Below, piece after piece: positions 1 to 7,257 of a stretch of 10,169 bases of DNA. Made by a program: the position numbers and the translations under genes. The stretch is from Galactobacter sp. GTDB lineage: Bacteria; Actinomycetota; Actinomycetes; Actinomycetales; Micrococcaceae. Position 1 is the first letter of the stretch. The number at the start of each line of letters is the position of its first letter. Under the pieces are notes generated by a model. That model saw nothing but the letters and a program-made list of their open reading frames with translations. It was not told the DNA's origin and did not search any database. The stretch lies in contig JALAHE010000316.1 of assembly GCA_022712075.1 (NCBI GenBank), positions 1 to 10,169 on the forward strand. The letters are read 5' to 3'.

Positions 1-10
1 CTTCCCGCTT

Positions 11-71
11 TGAGGCGCGTTCTGCGCTGTGAGGCGGGGTTTTCACGCCTCACAGCGCAGAACGCGCCTCA
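11..71. repeat. Perfect 26-bp inverted repeat, possible terminator or dispersed palindrome
   Basis: The arms at 11-36 and 46-71 are exact reverse complements over all 26 positions, separated by a 9-base loop (GGGTTTTCA). The outermost three bases of the right arm (69-71) are the TGA stop codon of the minus-strand isomerase gene, so the hairpin starts inside the stop codon. Each arm carries TGAGGCG twice (11-17 and 30-36 in the left arm) and a small internal GCGC/GCGC stem. In the direction of the gene the stem is followed by AAGCGGGAAG, so there is no U-tract. Long GC-rich stems without a U-run are proposed terminators in actinobacteria. Equally, this could be a copy of a dispersed palindromic repeat, or a bidirectional terminator shared with a gene to the left. 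The structure is certain; the function is inferred. Confidence 0.93.
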
Positions 72-899
72 TTCCTGGCCGGCGGGGCGCTGCAGGTGCG
101 TGCGCGCGAACTCGAGCGCGTGCTCGGCGAGACCCTCGAGTTCGCCGGGCACCTTGCGGTAGCGGCGCGTCGAGACCTCGGCGGCCACACCGCCCGTGAA
201 GCCGGAGGCGGCGAGGAACTGGAGGGTCTCGGCGACCGGCTGCGTGCCGCGGCCCGGCGGCAGGTGTTCGTCCGTGCCGGAGTCGTTGCCGTCGGTGAGG
301 TGCACGTGCGTGAGCCGCTCGCCCAGGGCCTGGACGGCCTCGAGCGAATTCACGCGGCCGATCGCGGCGTGCGAGAAGTCCCACGTGACGTACTCGTAGT
401 CCATGGGCACCGGGTCCCAGTGAGGCAGGTACATCTCGCGGCCCGTCCCCGAGGTGCGCCAGCGGTACATGTTCTCCACGGCGATCTTCACGCCATACGT
501 CTCATTGGCGCGGCGCACGCCCTCCTCGAAGCCGGAGGCGTACTTGCCCTGCCAGCGGAAGGGCGGGTGCACCACCACGACGTCGCAGCCCAGCTCGTGG
601 GCCAGGAGCGCCGAGCGCTGGATCTTGGTCCACGCGCCGCCCCAGACCTGCTGGGTGAGCAGAAGCGTGGGCGCGTGGATGGCCGTGACCGGAATGCCGA
701 AGCGCTGCACGAGCGCGTGCAGCTGGTCCCCGTCGCGGGAGAGCGAGTTGCCCGTGACCATGACCTCCACGCCGTCGTAGCCGAGGTCCTTGGCCACGGC
801 GAAGGCGTGGTCGGGGCCGAGCGGATAGACGGAGGACGTGGACAGCGCCACGGGGATGGGCCCGAGTGGCTCCGGCTTCGGGTCGAGGCGCGCGTTCAC
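69..899 (-). CDS. Sugar phosphate isomerase/epimerase-like TIM-barrel protein
   Basis: A 276-residue protein of the xylose isomerase-like / AP endonuclease family 2 TIM-barrel superfamily, which covers metal-dependent sugar isomerases and epimerases as well as endonuclease IV. The likely metal and catalytic positions are visible: H75 in AIHAPT, H111 in VVVHPPF, E142 in VENMY, D174 and H177 in WDFSH, H200 in THVHLTD, H212 in DEHLPPGRG and E241 in AAEVSTR. The early strand GYDGVEVMV (40-48) is also typical. The length matches single-domain members, and a cytoplasmic location is expected because there is no signal peptide. The start is GTG at 899-897, overlapping the TGA stop of the upstream phosphatase as GTGA, with a G-rich stretch (GGGGG) just upstream; translational coupling is likely. 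As I recall, M. tuberculosis keeps a similar protein (Rv0498) near its ppx gene Rv0496. The substrate cannot be read from the sequence, and a sugar isomerase is favoured over a nuclease. Confidence 0.9.
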   Translation of the reverse strand: MNARLDPKPEPLGPIPVALSTSSVYPLGPDHAFAVAKDLGYDGVEVMVTGNSLSRDGDQLHALVQRFGIPVTAIHAPTLLLTQQVWGGAWTKIQRSALLAHELGCDVVVVHPPFRWQGKYASGFEEGVRRANETYGVKIAVENMYRWRTSGTGREMYLPHWDPVPMDYEYVTWDFSHAAIGRVNSLEAVQALGERLTHVHLTDGNDSGTDEHLPPGRGTQPVAETLQFLAASGFTGGVAAEVSTRRYRKVPGELEGLAEHALEFARTHLQRPAGQE

Positions 900-1915
900 A
901 GCGCTGCCCCCGGCACGCGGTTGACCTCGCGGGAAAGCAGCTCCACCGAACCGACGCCGACGTAGGCGTCGGCGACGACATCGTGATCGCGCATGAGCCG
1001 GTCGAAGCGATGAAGAATGAGGCCCTCGCGCACGGCCCCCGGGCAGATGCGCAGCTCATCAACGTCGAGGGCCTCCATGGCCGTCTCCGCGACGATGGCG
1101 CCGGCCAGAAGCTGGGGTGCGCGGATGGCCGAGACGCCGGGCAGGGAGGCGCGCTCGTCGAAGCTCAGGGCCTCCAGGCGGCGGGACCAGAGCTGCAGAT
1201 CCCCGCGGCGCAGGAGGCGCTCCACGTAGGGACCCTGACCGCTCGGGGCGGCGCCGGCCACACGGGCCAGCGAGCGGAAGGTCTTGGAGGTGGCGGCGAC
1301 GAGGTCCGGCTTGGGCTGGGCCTTGAGTGCGCGCACGAGGGCGGCGAGGGTTTCGGAGACGTAGTCCCTGAGGGCCGCGACGGAGCTAGGCCGCGGCGGA
1401 TCGCCGGGCAGGCGGTCCTTCGTGAGGCGGGCGGCACCGAGCGGCACCGAGACGGCCGCGGCGGGGAACTCGTCCCGGCCCGTGGCCATCTCGAAGGAAC
1501 CGCCGCCGATGTCCAAGACCGTGAGGTCTCGGGTGTCCCAGCCGAACCAGCGGCGCGCAGCGAAGTACGTCATCGCCGCCTCCTGCTCGCCCGTCAACTC
1601 CTCGAGCGTGACGCCGGTGCTCGCCTCGACCTCGTTGATGACGGCCGGGCCGTTCGTGGCGCCGCGCAGGGCGGAGGTGCAGAAGGCCAGGAGGTCCTGG
1701 ACCTTGTGCCGCCCGGCGAACGCCACTGCCTCCGTGACGAAGGAGAGCAGTTCACGGCGCCCGCGGGCGTTCACCGCCCCGGACTCGTCAAGGAAGCGGA
1801 CGAGCGAGAGCGGTCGCTTATGCGAGGCAAACGCCACGGGGCGCGCGCCCGGATAGGCCTCCACGAGCAAGAGATGCACCGTGTTCGAGCCGATGTCGAG
1901 GACCCCAAGCCTCAT
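896..1915 (-). CDS. Ppx/GppA-family phosphatase (short actinobacterial exopolyphosphatase type)
   Basis: A 339-residue protein of the Ppx/GppA family, which has the ASKHA (actin/hexokinase-like) fold and hydrolyses terminal phosphate from polyphosphate or the 5' phosphate of pppGpp. The phosphate-1 loop DIGSNTVHLLL (7-17), the segment SALRGATN (81-88), the probable catalytic glutamate E110 in LTGEQEA, the phosphate-2 loop LDIGGGSFEMATG (134-146) and the C-terminal REGLILHRF (296-304) are all present. It has only the two N-terminal ASKHA domains and lacks the extra helical/HD region of the roughly 500-residue E. coli PPX and GppA. This is the size class of M. tuberculosis PPX1 and PPX2. The ATG at 1915 has an AGGGGGA ribosome site at 1928-1922, six bases upstream. 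It lies 45 bases behind topA with no terminator between, and its TGA overlaps the next start by 4 bases. Whether polyphosphate or pppGpp is the main substrate is not decidable here. Confidence 0.93.
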   Translation of the reverse strand: MRLGVLDIGSNTVHLLLVEAYPGARPVAFASHKRPLSLVRFLDESGAVNARGRRELLSFVTEAVAFAGRHKVQDLLAFCTSALRGATNGPAVINEVEASTGVTLEELTGEQEAAMTYFAARRWFGWDTRDLTVLDIGGGSFEMATGRDEFPAAAVSVPLGAARLTKDRLPGDPPRPSSVAALRDYVSETLAALVRALKAQPKPDLVAATSKTFRSLARVAGAAPSGQGPYVERLLRRGDLQLWSRRLEALSFDERASLPGVSAIRAPQLLAGAIVAETAMEALDVDELRICPGAVREGLILHRFDRLMRDHDVVADAYVGVGSVELLSREVNRVPGAAL

Positions 1916-1960
1916 GCCGCATCCCCCTGAGCGGTCGTGTCCGGACGCACGCGCGCGGAC

Positions 1961-4726
1961 CTACTTCTTCTTGGCGGCCGGCTTCTTGGCCGGCGCCTTC
2001 TTGGCAGCGGTGGCGCGGGCCGCCGGCTTCTTGGCGGGACCCTTGGCGCGCTTCTCAGCGAGCAGCTCGATGGCCTTCTCCTTGGTGAGCTCCTCGAGCG
2101 AGGTGCCACGCGGGATGGTCACGTTGGTGGTGCCGTCGGTGATGTACTCGCCGAAGCGGCCCTCCTTGGCCACGATCGGCTTGCCCGATGTGGGGTCCTC
2201 GCCAAACTCGGCCAGCGGCGGCTTGGCGTTGCCGCGGCCGCGCTGCTTGGGCTGGGCGTAGATGGCGCGGGCCTGCTCCTCGGTGACGGTGAACAGCTCG
2301 TCCTCGGACGTCAGCGAGCGGTAGTCGCCGCCCTTCTTCAGGTACGGGCCGAAGCGGCCGTTGGCGGCGGTGATCTCCGTACCGTCGACGTCGGAGCCCA
2401 CCACGCGCGGCAGCGAGAGCAGGCGCAGGGCCTCCTCGAACGTCACCGTGTTGGGGTCCATGCCCTTGAAGAGGCTGGCCGTGCGGGGCTTCTCCTTGGC
2501 CGGCTTCTTCTTGGGCTTCGGGTTGCCGTTCTTGTAGTACTCCGTGGGCAGCGAATCCAGGTAGGCCTGGAGCTGCTCCTCGGTCATCTCGGGGATGATC
2601 TCGGTGACGTACGGGCCGAAGCGCCCGTCCTTCGCCACGATCATGCGCCCGTTGACGGGGTCCTTGCCCAGCTCGCGGTCGCCCGGAACGGCGGCGTCCA
2701 TCAGCTCGCGGGCCTTGGCGGCCGTGAGCTCGTCCGGCGCCAGGTCCTCAGGGACGTTGGCGCGCTTGGGCTCGGTGCCCTCCGGGGCGTCGCTCGGCAG
2801 CGCCTCCTCGAGGTACGGGCCGAACTTGCCAACGCGGAGCGTGATGTCGTCCGCCACGGGGATCGAGTTGATGGCGCGCGCGTCGATCTCGCCGAGGTCA
2901 TCGACGGTGGCCTTGAGACCCTCCGCGTCGCCCTCGCCGAAGTAGAAGTTCTGAAGCCACGCCTGGCGGGAGCGGCGTCCTGCCGCGATCTCGTCCAGGT
3001 CGTCCTCGAGGCGGGCCGTGAAATCGTAGTCGACGTACTGCCCGAAGTGCTCCTCGAGCAGGCGGATCACGGAGAACGCGATCCACGAGGGCACGAGGGC
3101 GCCGCCGCGCTTGGTCACGTAACCGCGGTCCATGATCGTGGAGATCGTGGGCGCGTAGGTGGACGGGCGGCCGATCTCGCGCTTCTCCAGCTCGGCCACG
3201 ATGGAGGCCTCGGTGTAGCGCGGGGGCGGCGTGGTCTCGTGGCCGGCGGCCTCGATGTCGCGGCCGGTGAGGGGCGCCCCCTCGGCCAACTGCGGCAGGC
3301 GACGCTCCTCGTCGTCGCCCTTCTCCGCCTCGGAGGAATCCGTGCTCTCCTCGTAGGCGGCCAGGAAGCCGCGGAAGGTGATCACGGTGCCGGACGCGAC
3401 GAACTCGGCCACGCGGCCGTCGCCGGCCGTGCCGGCCAGGCGCACCGTGGCGGTGGAGCCCTTGGCGTCCGCCATCTGGGAGGCGACGGTGCGCTTCCAG
3501 ATCAGCTCATACAGGCGGTACTCGTCGGCGCCGAGCTGCGAGCGGACCTGGGCCGGCGTGCGGAAGGCGTCGCCGGCCGGGCGGATGGCCTCGTGGGCCT
3601 CCTGCGCCGAATCGTTGCGGCCCTTGTAGACGCGCGGGCTGCCCGGCACGTACTCGGCGCCGTAGAGCTCCGTGATCTGCTTGCGCGCCGCGTTGACCGC
3701 CTCGTCCGAGAGGTGCACCGAGTCGGTACGCATGTACGTGATGTAGCCGTTTTCGTAGAGGCGCTGAGCCACCTGCATGGCGATGCGCGCGCTCCAGCGC
3801 AGCTTGCGGCTGGCCTCCTGCTGCAGCGTGGAGGTCGTGAACGGTGCGGCGGGCCGGCGCGTGTACGGCTTGGACTCGACCGACGTGACCTTGAACGCCG
3901 CCCCCTCCAGGGAAGCGACGAGCGACGTGGCTGCGGCCTCGTCCAGGTGCACGGCCCCGGCCTTGGCGGCGGCCGGGCGCAGGGCGCCGCGGTCGTCGAA
4001 GTCGCGGCCGCTGGCAACGCGGGAACCGTTCAGGGTGTTGAGGCGGGCGCGGAAGGACTCGCCCGAGCCCGCCACGAACTCGCCGGAGAGATCCCAGTAG
4101 GAGGCAGAGCGGAACGCCATGCGCTCGCGTTCGCGCTCCACCACCAAGCGGGTCGCGACGGACTGCACGCGGCCGGCTGAGAGCCCGCGGCCGACCTTGC
4201 GCCACAGCACGGGGGAGATTTCGTAGCCGTAGAGACGGTCCAGGATGCGGCGGGTTTCCTGCGCATCCACGAGGTCCATGTCGAGCTCGCGCAGGTTGTT
4301 CAGGCCGCGCTGCACGCCCTCCTTGGTGATCTCGGTGAAGGTCATGCGGTGCACGGGCACCTTGGGCTTGAGCACCTCAAGCAAGTGCCACGAGATGGCT
4401 TCGCCCTCGCGGTCCGCATCGGTTGCGAGGTAGAGCTCGTCGGCGTCCTTCAGCTCGCGCTTGAGGTCAGCCACGCGCTTCTTCTTGTCCGGGTAGACGA
4501 CGTAATACGGCTCAAAGCCGTGATCCACGTCCACCGCAAACTTGCCCACTGGCGACTTCTTGAGCTCGGCGGGGAGCTCGGAGGGCTGCGGAAGATCACG
4601 GATGTGACCCACGGAGGCGTCCACCACAAAGCCCTCGCCGAGGTACTTGGCGATGGACTTGCTCTTGGCAGGAGACTCCACGATCACGAGTTTCTTACCG
4701 GTGGGTTCCTTGGCCTTGGCGGGCAC
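1961..4726 (-). CDS. topA: DNA topoisomerase I (type IA)
   Basis: A 921-residue, complete type IA topoisomerase that relaxes negatively supercoiled DNA through a 5'-phosphotyrosyl intermediate. The Toprim domain starts at about residue 12, with E17 in VIVESPAKSKSI and the acidic Mg site D103/D105/E107 in ATDADREGEA. The sequence SAGRVQSVATRLVVERE (183-199) and the active-site block GYITYMRTDS (327-336) follow, with catalytic Y331 and R333. The region HEAIRPAG (378-385) and the segment IGRPSTYAPTISTI (518-531) are family landmarks. The C-terminal part has four repeat modules marked by KFGPY/RFGPY/RFGPY/RFGEY at 634, 702, 791 and 857, then a lysine/alanine tail (about 893-921). There is no cysteine at all, so the zinc ribbons of E. 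coli TopA are missing, as is usual in actinobacteria. The start is GTG at 4726-4724: an in-frame TGA lies 12 bases upstream and AAGGAG sits at 4736-4731, only 4 bases away. The next two genes probably share its transcript. Confidence 0.98.
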   Translation of the reverse strand: MPAKAKEPTGKKLVIVESPAKSKSIAKYLGEGFVVDASVGHIRDLPQPSELPAELKKSPVGKFAVDVDHGFEPYYVVYPDKKKRVADLKRELKDADELYLATDADREGEAISWHLLEVLKPKVPVHRMTFTEITKEGVQRGLNNLRELDMDLVDAQETRRILDRLYGYEISPVLWRKVGRGLSAGRVQSVATRLVVERERERMAFRSASYWDLSGEFVAGSGESFRARLNTLNGSRVASGRDFDDRGALRPAAAKAGAVHLDEAAATSLVASLEGAAFKVTSVESKPYTRRPAAPFTTSTLQQEASRKLRWSARIAMQVAQRLYENGYITYMRTDSVHLSDEAVNAARKQITELYGAEYVPGSPRVYKGRNDSAQEAHEAIRPAGDAFRTPAQVRSQLGADEYRLYELIWKRTVASQMADAKGSTATVRLAGTAGDGRVAEFVASGTVITFRGFLAAYEESTDSSEAEKGDDEERRLPQLAEGAPLTGRDIEAAGHETTPPPRYTEASIVAELEKREIGRPSTYAPTISTIMDRGYVTKRGGALVPSWIAFSVIRLLEEHFGQYVDYDFTARLEDDLDEIAAGRRSRQAWLQNFYFGEGDAEGLKATVDDLGEIDARAINSIPVADDITLRVGKFGPYLEEALPSDAPEGTEPKRANVPEDLAPDELTAAKARELMDAAVPGDRELGKDPVNGRMIVAKDGRFGPYVTEIIPEMTEEQLQAYLDSLPTEYYKNGNPKPKKKPAKEKPRTASLFKGMDPNTVTFEEALRLLSLPRVVGSDVDGTEITAANGRFGPYLKKGGDYRSLTSEDELFTVTEEQARAIYAQPKQRGRGNAKPPLAEFGEDPTSGKPIVAKEGRFGEYITDGTTNVTIPRGTSLEELTKEKAIELLAEKRAKGPAKKPAARATAAKKAPAKKPAAKKK
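1964..2050 (-). repeat. Lysine/alanine-rich C-terminal tail of TopA (KKPA-type low-complexity repeat)
   Basis: The last 29 or so codons of topA encode an imperfect repeat built from AKKPAA-like units, with roughly 40 percent lysine and no acidic residue. At DNA level this shows as repeated CTTCTTGGC blocks on the plus strand. Basic tails of this kind in mycobacterial and streptomycete TopA are reported to stabilise DNA binding and raise processivity. Low-complexity DNA like this can change length by slippage between strains. Confidence 0.85.
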
Positions 4727-4782
4727 AGCACTCCTTCACGTCTGGCGCGCGGCGACCGGATGAGGCGCCGCAGACAGAGCTA

Positions 4783-4788
4783 ACCCTA
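4783..4788 (-). promoter_or_regulatory. Candidate -10 element for topA
   Basis: On the minus strand 4788-4783 reads TAGGGT, a match to the actinobacterial TAnnnT -10 pattern, in the most AT-rich part of the 153-base gap upstream of topA. It would give a transcript start near 4776 and a leader of about 50 bases. No convincing TTGACA-like -35 is present at 16-19 bases, so this is weak evidence. In Streptomyces and mycobacteria topA transcription responds to supercoiling; nothing in this sequence proves that here. Confidence 0.35.
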
Positions 4789-4832
4789 ACGCCCACCGAC
4801 GGCGGCGGTTGTCCTTCCCGCTCAGCTGGGTC

Positions 4833-4880
4833 ACCGGCGTGGGCAACGCAACGCTGTGAGGGCAAACCGGCGTGAGGGCT
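4833..4880. repeat. Cluster of short direct repeats upstream of topA, overlapping the arsR-like stop
   Basis: ACCGGCGTG occurs at 4833-4841 and again at 4866-4874, 33 bases apart or about three helical turns. A related GTG(A)GGGC core occurs three times, starting at 4839 (GTGGGC), 4856 (GTGAGGGC) and 4872 (GTGAGGGC), at 17- and 16-base spacing. The last copy touches the stop codon of the ArsR-like gene (4880-4882). The array lies between that gene and topA, upstream of the candidate topA -10. It could be an operator for a regulator of topA. Chance repetition in GC-rich DNA is a real alternative. Confidence 0.5.
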
Positions 4881-5557
4881 CAGGCGTCCTGTTCGGGTTC
4901 GGCCTCAGCGGCCCCGCCCGACTCGTGCCCGCGGTCGGGGAACGCGGACAGAAGATAGTGCACGCGGCGGGCGTCGGCGCGCCCGTCCTCGACCTCTGTC
5001 GAGCGCAGCTCAAACTCGCGGATCAGGTCGAAGACCCGCTCCGTGAACTCCTCCTCCGCCTCGCGGTCGAGGACGAAGGAACCCTGGCCCTTGTACGGCT
5101 GGTCGGGCCCGGGCTCGCCGGCGGCTCGGACCCGGGTGCGGTAGGCGATCTCGGCCGCGAGCAACTCCCGATACTGGCTCAGCTGCATGTCGTTGTACGC
5201 CAGGATGCCGGCCTGCGATCCGCCCAGCGGCTGAATGACGAGCTGCTCACCCGTGGCCTTCCACCGGCGCTCGCGCGCGTCTCCAGCGGAGGCCGCACGC
5301 TCCACGAGCCCGAAGCGCTCAAGGGCACGCAAGTGGTAGCTCATGGCGCTCGGCGTCAGGTTCGAGCGGGAGGCGAGTTCGGTGGCGGTGCGGGAGCGGC
5401 CGGAGGAAAAGAGCTCATCCAGGGCCTCCTGGCGGGCCTGGTGCGCGAGGGCGCGCACGGCCTGCGGATCGGAGATCACCACGCGCCGCGGCTCGGAGGG
5501 TCGCTCCGGCCGGAGGCGGGGCTGGGCTCCTCGCACGTCTGGATCCAGGGTGGTCAT
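4880..5557 (-). CDS. ArsR-like winged helix-turn-helix transcriptional regulator
   Basis: A 225-residue protein with a winged-helix DNA-binding domain in its first half. After a Pro/Arg-rich, probably disordered start (1-25), residues 31-105 follow the ArsR/TrmB-like pattern: VRALAHQARQEALDELF (34-50), then TATELASRSNLTPSAMSYHLRAL (57-79) with the recognition helix at about 67-80, and a basic wing around DARERRWKAT (93-102). The ArsR metal-binding CxC motif is absent and there is no cysteine at all, so metal sensing by the classical site is excluded. The second half (110-205) is helical and acidic, perhaps for dimerisation or a ligand, with an unstructured acidic tail. The ATG at 5557 lies 11 bases behind the methyltransferase stop with only a weak CGGGG as ribosome site, so reinitiation after the upstream gene is plausible. 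The target is unknown; the repeats behind its stop codon are one candidate. Confidence 0.85.
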   Translation of the reverse strand: MTTLDPDVRGAQPRLRPERPSEPRRVVISDPQAVRALAHQARQEALDELFSSGRSRTATELASRSNLTPSAMSYHLRALERFGLVERAASAGDARERRWKATGEQLVIQPLGGSQAGILAYNDMQLSQYRELLAAEIAYRTRVRAAGEPGPDQPYKGQGSFVLDREAEEEFTERVFDLIREFELRSTEVEDGRADARRVHYLLSAFPDRGHESGGAAEAEPEQDA

Positions 5558-5568
5558 GCCCCGGAACT

Positions 5569-7251
5569 CTACTCGCCGGGAGCCAGGAAGCGCAGGAATC
5601 CTTGCGCAAGTAGGTCACGAGCCTCGCTCAAGAGGTCTTCCGGCGACGGGCCGGTGCCCGGAGCGCTGGCCTCCAGGAGCGCGCAGACCGCCCGAGCGAT
5701 GGATCCGAGCGGCAGCTCGCCATCGCAGGCGGAAACGAGGCCGGCTTCGGCCGTGGACAGCATCTTCACCCGGCGCAGTCCGGCGCCCTGGCGCAACAGG
5801 ATGGCCTGGGGGTGCTCGTCGCCTGGGCGAGAGTGCGTTTCCACCGTCACGTCCTCGGGCACGACGGCGTGGACCAGCTCGATCTCGGCGCTCGCCACGG
5901 CGTCGAGGCGCCACACGGCCTCGCCCAGCGTGGGTCCCACGGGCTGGGAGATGGGATGCTCGATCGATTCGAAGCGGCGGCCAACGCCCGCGGGGGCGCC
6001 CGGGGCCGTTCGCCGCAGCCACACGAGGCCCAGGCCCACTCCGCCCACGTCCCGCGAGGCGAAGTCGTCGAGGTATTGGGCGTAGCGCGCCTCACCGGCG
6101 GCGCGGTCGCGCATTTCCGAGGCGTCGCGCAGCCAGGTCTCGGCGTAGCCCTCCGGGCTTTCCACATCGCGCTGGATGACCCAGGCCTCGACCCCCTCCG
6201 GCGTCCAGGACGCCGGGCGCCCGGCCCAGCCGGGCACCTCGGTGCCGCTGACCGGATCGCTGGCCACCGCGTCGTCGGGCACCAGGGCCTCGGGGATCTC
6301 CCAATTGGCGAGCATTTGGACCGTGCCGCCCGGCGCCAGCACGGACGCGAAGTCGCGCCACAGGGATGCCACGAGCGTGTCGCCCGGCATGCCGCCGTCG
6401 CGGTAGGTGAAGCGTTCGTCCTCCGACTCCCCCGCGCGGCGCGGGGTGATGACGAAGGGCGGGTTGGAGACCACGAGGTCGAACTCCTCGCCCGACACCG
6501 GCTCAAGGAGCGAGCCCTGAAGCAGGCGCACGCGCTCCTCCAGCGCCTCGGCGTTCAGGCCAAGGGCGTCGGCGTTGAGGGCCAAGTTGAAGCGGGTGAA
6601 GGCGAGTGCACGCTCCGAGAGGTCGGTCGCCGTGACGTGATCGCAGTGAGCCAGCAGGTGGAAGGTCTGGATGCCGCAGCCCACGCCCACGTCCAGGGCG
6701 CGCGCCGCGGGGCGGCGAATGGTCGCGGCGGCCAGGGTCAGGGAGGCCTGCCCGATGCCGAGCACGTGATCGTGGCGCAGCACGCCCGGCCTTTGCAGGG
6801 CGCCGAGATCCGAGGCCACCCACAGCTCCGCGTCCGCGTCCGAGGCATGCGGGCGCAGGTCCACCGCCGCCCGCACTGCCTCGGGGGTGGCGGGCGAGGG
6901 CTCCACGAGCCCCAGGTCCAGCGCGCCCTGGGTGCTCAGGCGCGGGAAAGCCAGCTCGACACGCTGCGACGGGAGCTCCTCGGCCAAAAGGAACAGTCGC
7001 ACGAGCGCCGCCAGCGGGTGGGCCGCGGCGTCCAACTCGAGGAGGGCCACGGCGCGGCGGGCCGCCACGGGGTACTCGCGACCGAGCGCGGCCATGGCCC
7101 GCTCGCCCAGCGCTTCTTCGATGCGCGCATGGTTGAATCCGGCGGCCGTCAGATCGGCGGCGAGCGCCCGGAGCGCGGCGAGATCGTCGCTGCGAGGGGC
7201 GCCCGTCACGCGCGAGAAAGCTGGCGTTTGGCTGGCATTGTTGTGGCTCAC
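5569..7251 (-). CDS. Class I SAM-dependent methyltransferase with NPPF motif and extra N- and C-terminal domains
   Basis: A 560-residue protein with a central Rossmann-type methyltransferase domain at about 160-320. Motif I is LDVGVGCGIQTFHLL (186-200), the acidic end of the second strand is TATDLS (207-212), and motif IV is VVSNPPFVITP (260-270). NPPF/NPPY is typical of enzymes methylating an amide or exocyclic amine on RNA, DNA or glutamine (RsmC, PrmC, N6-adenine enzymes). It is flanked by an all-helical N-terminal region (20-110) and a large C-terminal region (340-560) that match no catalytic domain I recognise. I recall actinobacterial proteins of this layout annotated with DUF7059 and DUF7782 domains. 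There is no signal peptide or membrane segment. The GTG at 7251 is the first possible start after an in-frame TAG at 7263-7261. GGAGGG lies directly against it, too close for normal use, and a TAGACT -10 six bases upstream suggests leaderless translation. The substrate is unknown. Confidence 0.9.
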   Translation of the reverse strand: MSHNNASQTPAFSRVTGAPRSDDLAALRALAADLTAAGFNHARIEEALGERAMAALGREYPVAARRAVALLELDAAAHPLAALVRLFLLAEELPSQRVELAFPRLSTQGALDLGLVEPSPATPEAVRAAVDLRPHASDADAELWVASDLGALQRPGVLRHDHVLGIGQASLTLAAATIRRPAARALDVGVGCGIQTFHLLAHCDHVTATDLSERALAFTRFNLALNADALGLNAEALEERVRLLQGSLLEPVSGEEFDLVVSNPPFVITPRRAGESEDERFTYRDGGMPGDTLVASLWRDFASVLAPGGTVQMLANWEIPEALVPDDAVASDPVSGTEVPGWAGRPASWTPEGVEAWVIQRDVESPEGYAETWLRDASEMRDRAAGEARYAQYLDDFASRDVGGVGLGLVWLRRTAPGAPAGVGRRFESIEHPISQPVGPTLGEAVWRLDAVASAEIELVHAVVPEDVTVETHSRPGDEHPQAILLRQGAGLRRVKMLSTAEAGLVSACDGELPLGSIARAVCALLEASAPGTGPSPEDLLSEARDLLAQGFLRFLAPGE

Positions 7252-7257
7252 CCCTCC

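Noticed and set aside
866..1930. Open frame of 354 codons on the plus strand, antisense to the phosphatase
   Set aside because: No recognisable motif; the opposite strand encodes an intact Ppx/GppA protein with all family motifs.
1916..1960. Short complementary bases (GTCCG/CGGAC) between topA and the phosphatase, considered as a terminator
   Set aside because: The stem is only five pairs with no U-run, and the spacing suits an operon.
1937..4180. Open frame of 747 codons on the plus strand, antisense to topA
   Set aside because: Its product is a Leu/Gly/Arg/Ala/Val-rich string without motifs, produced by the strong third-position GC bias of topA on the other strand. topA is unmistakable here.
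4856..6085. Plus-strand frame of 409 codons antisense to the regulator and methyltransferase
   Set aside because: Shadow frame of two genes with clear motifs on the minus strand.
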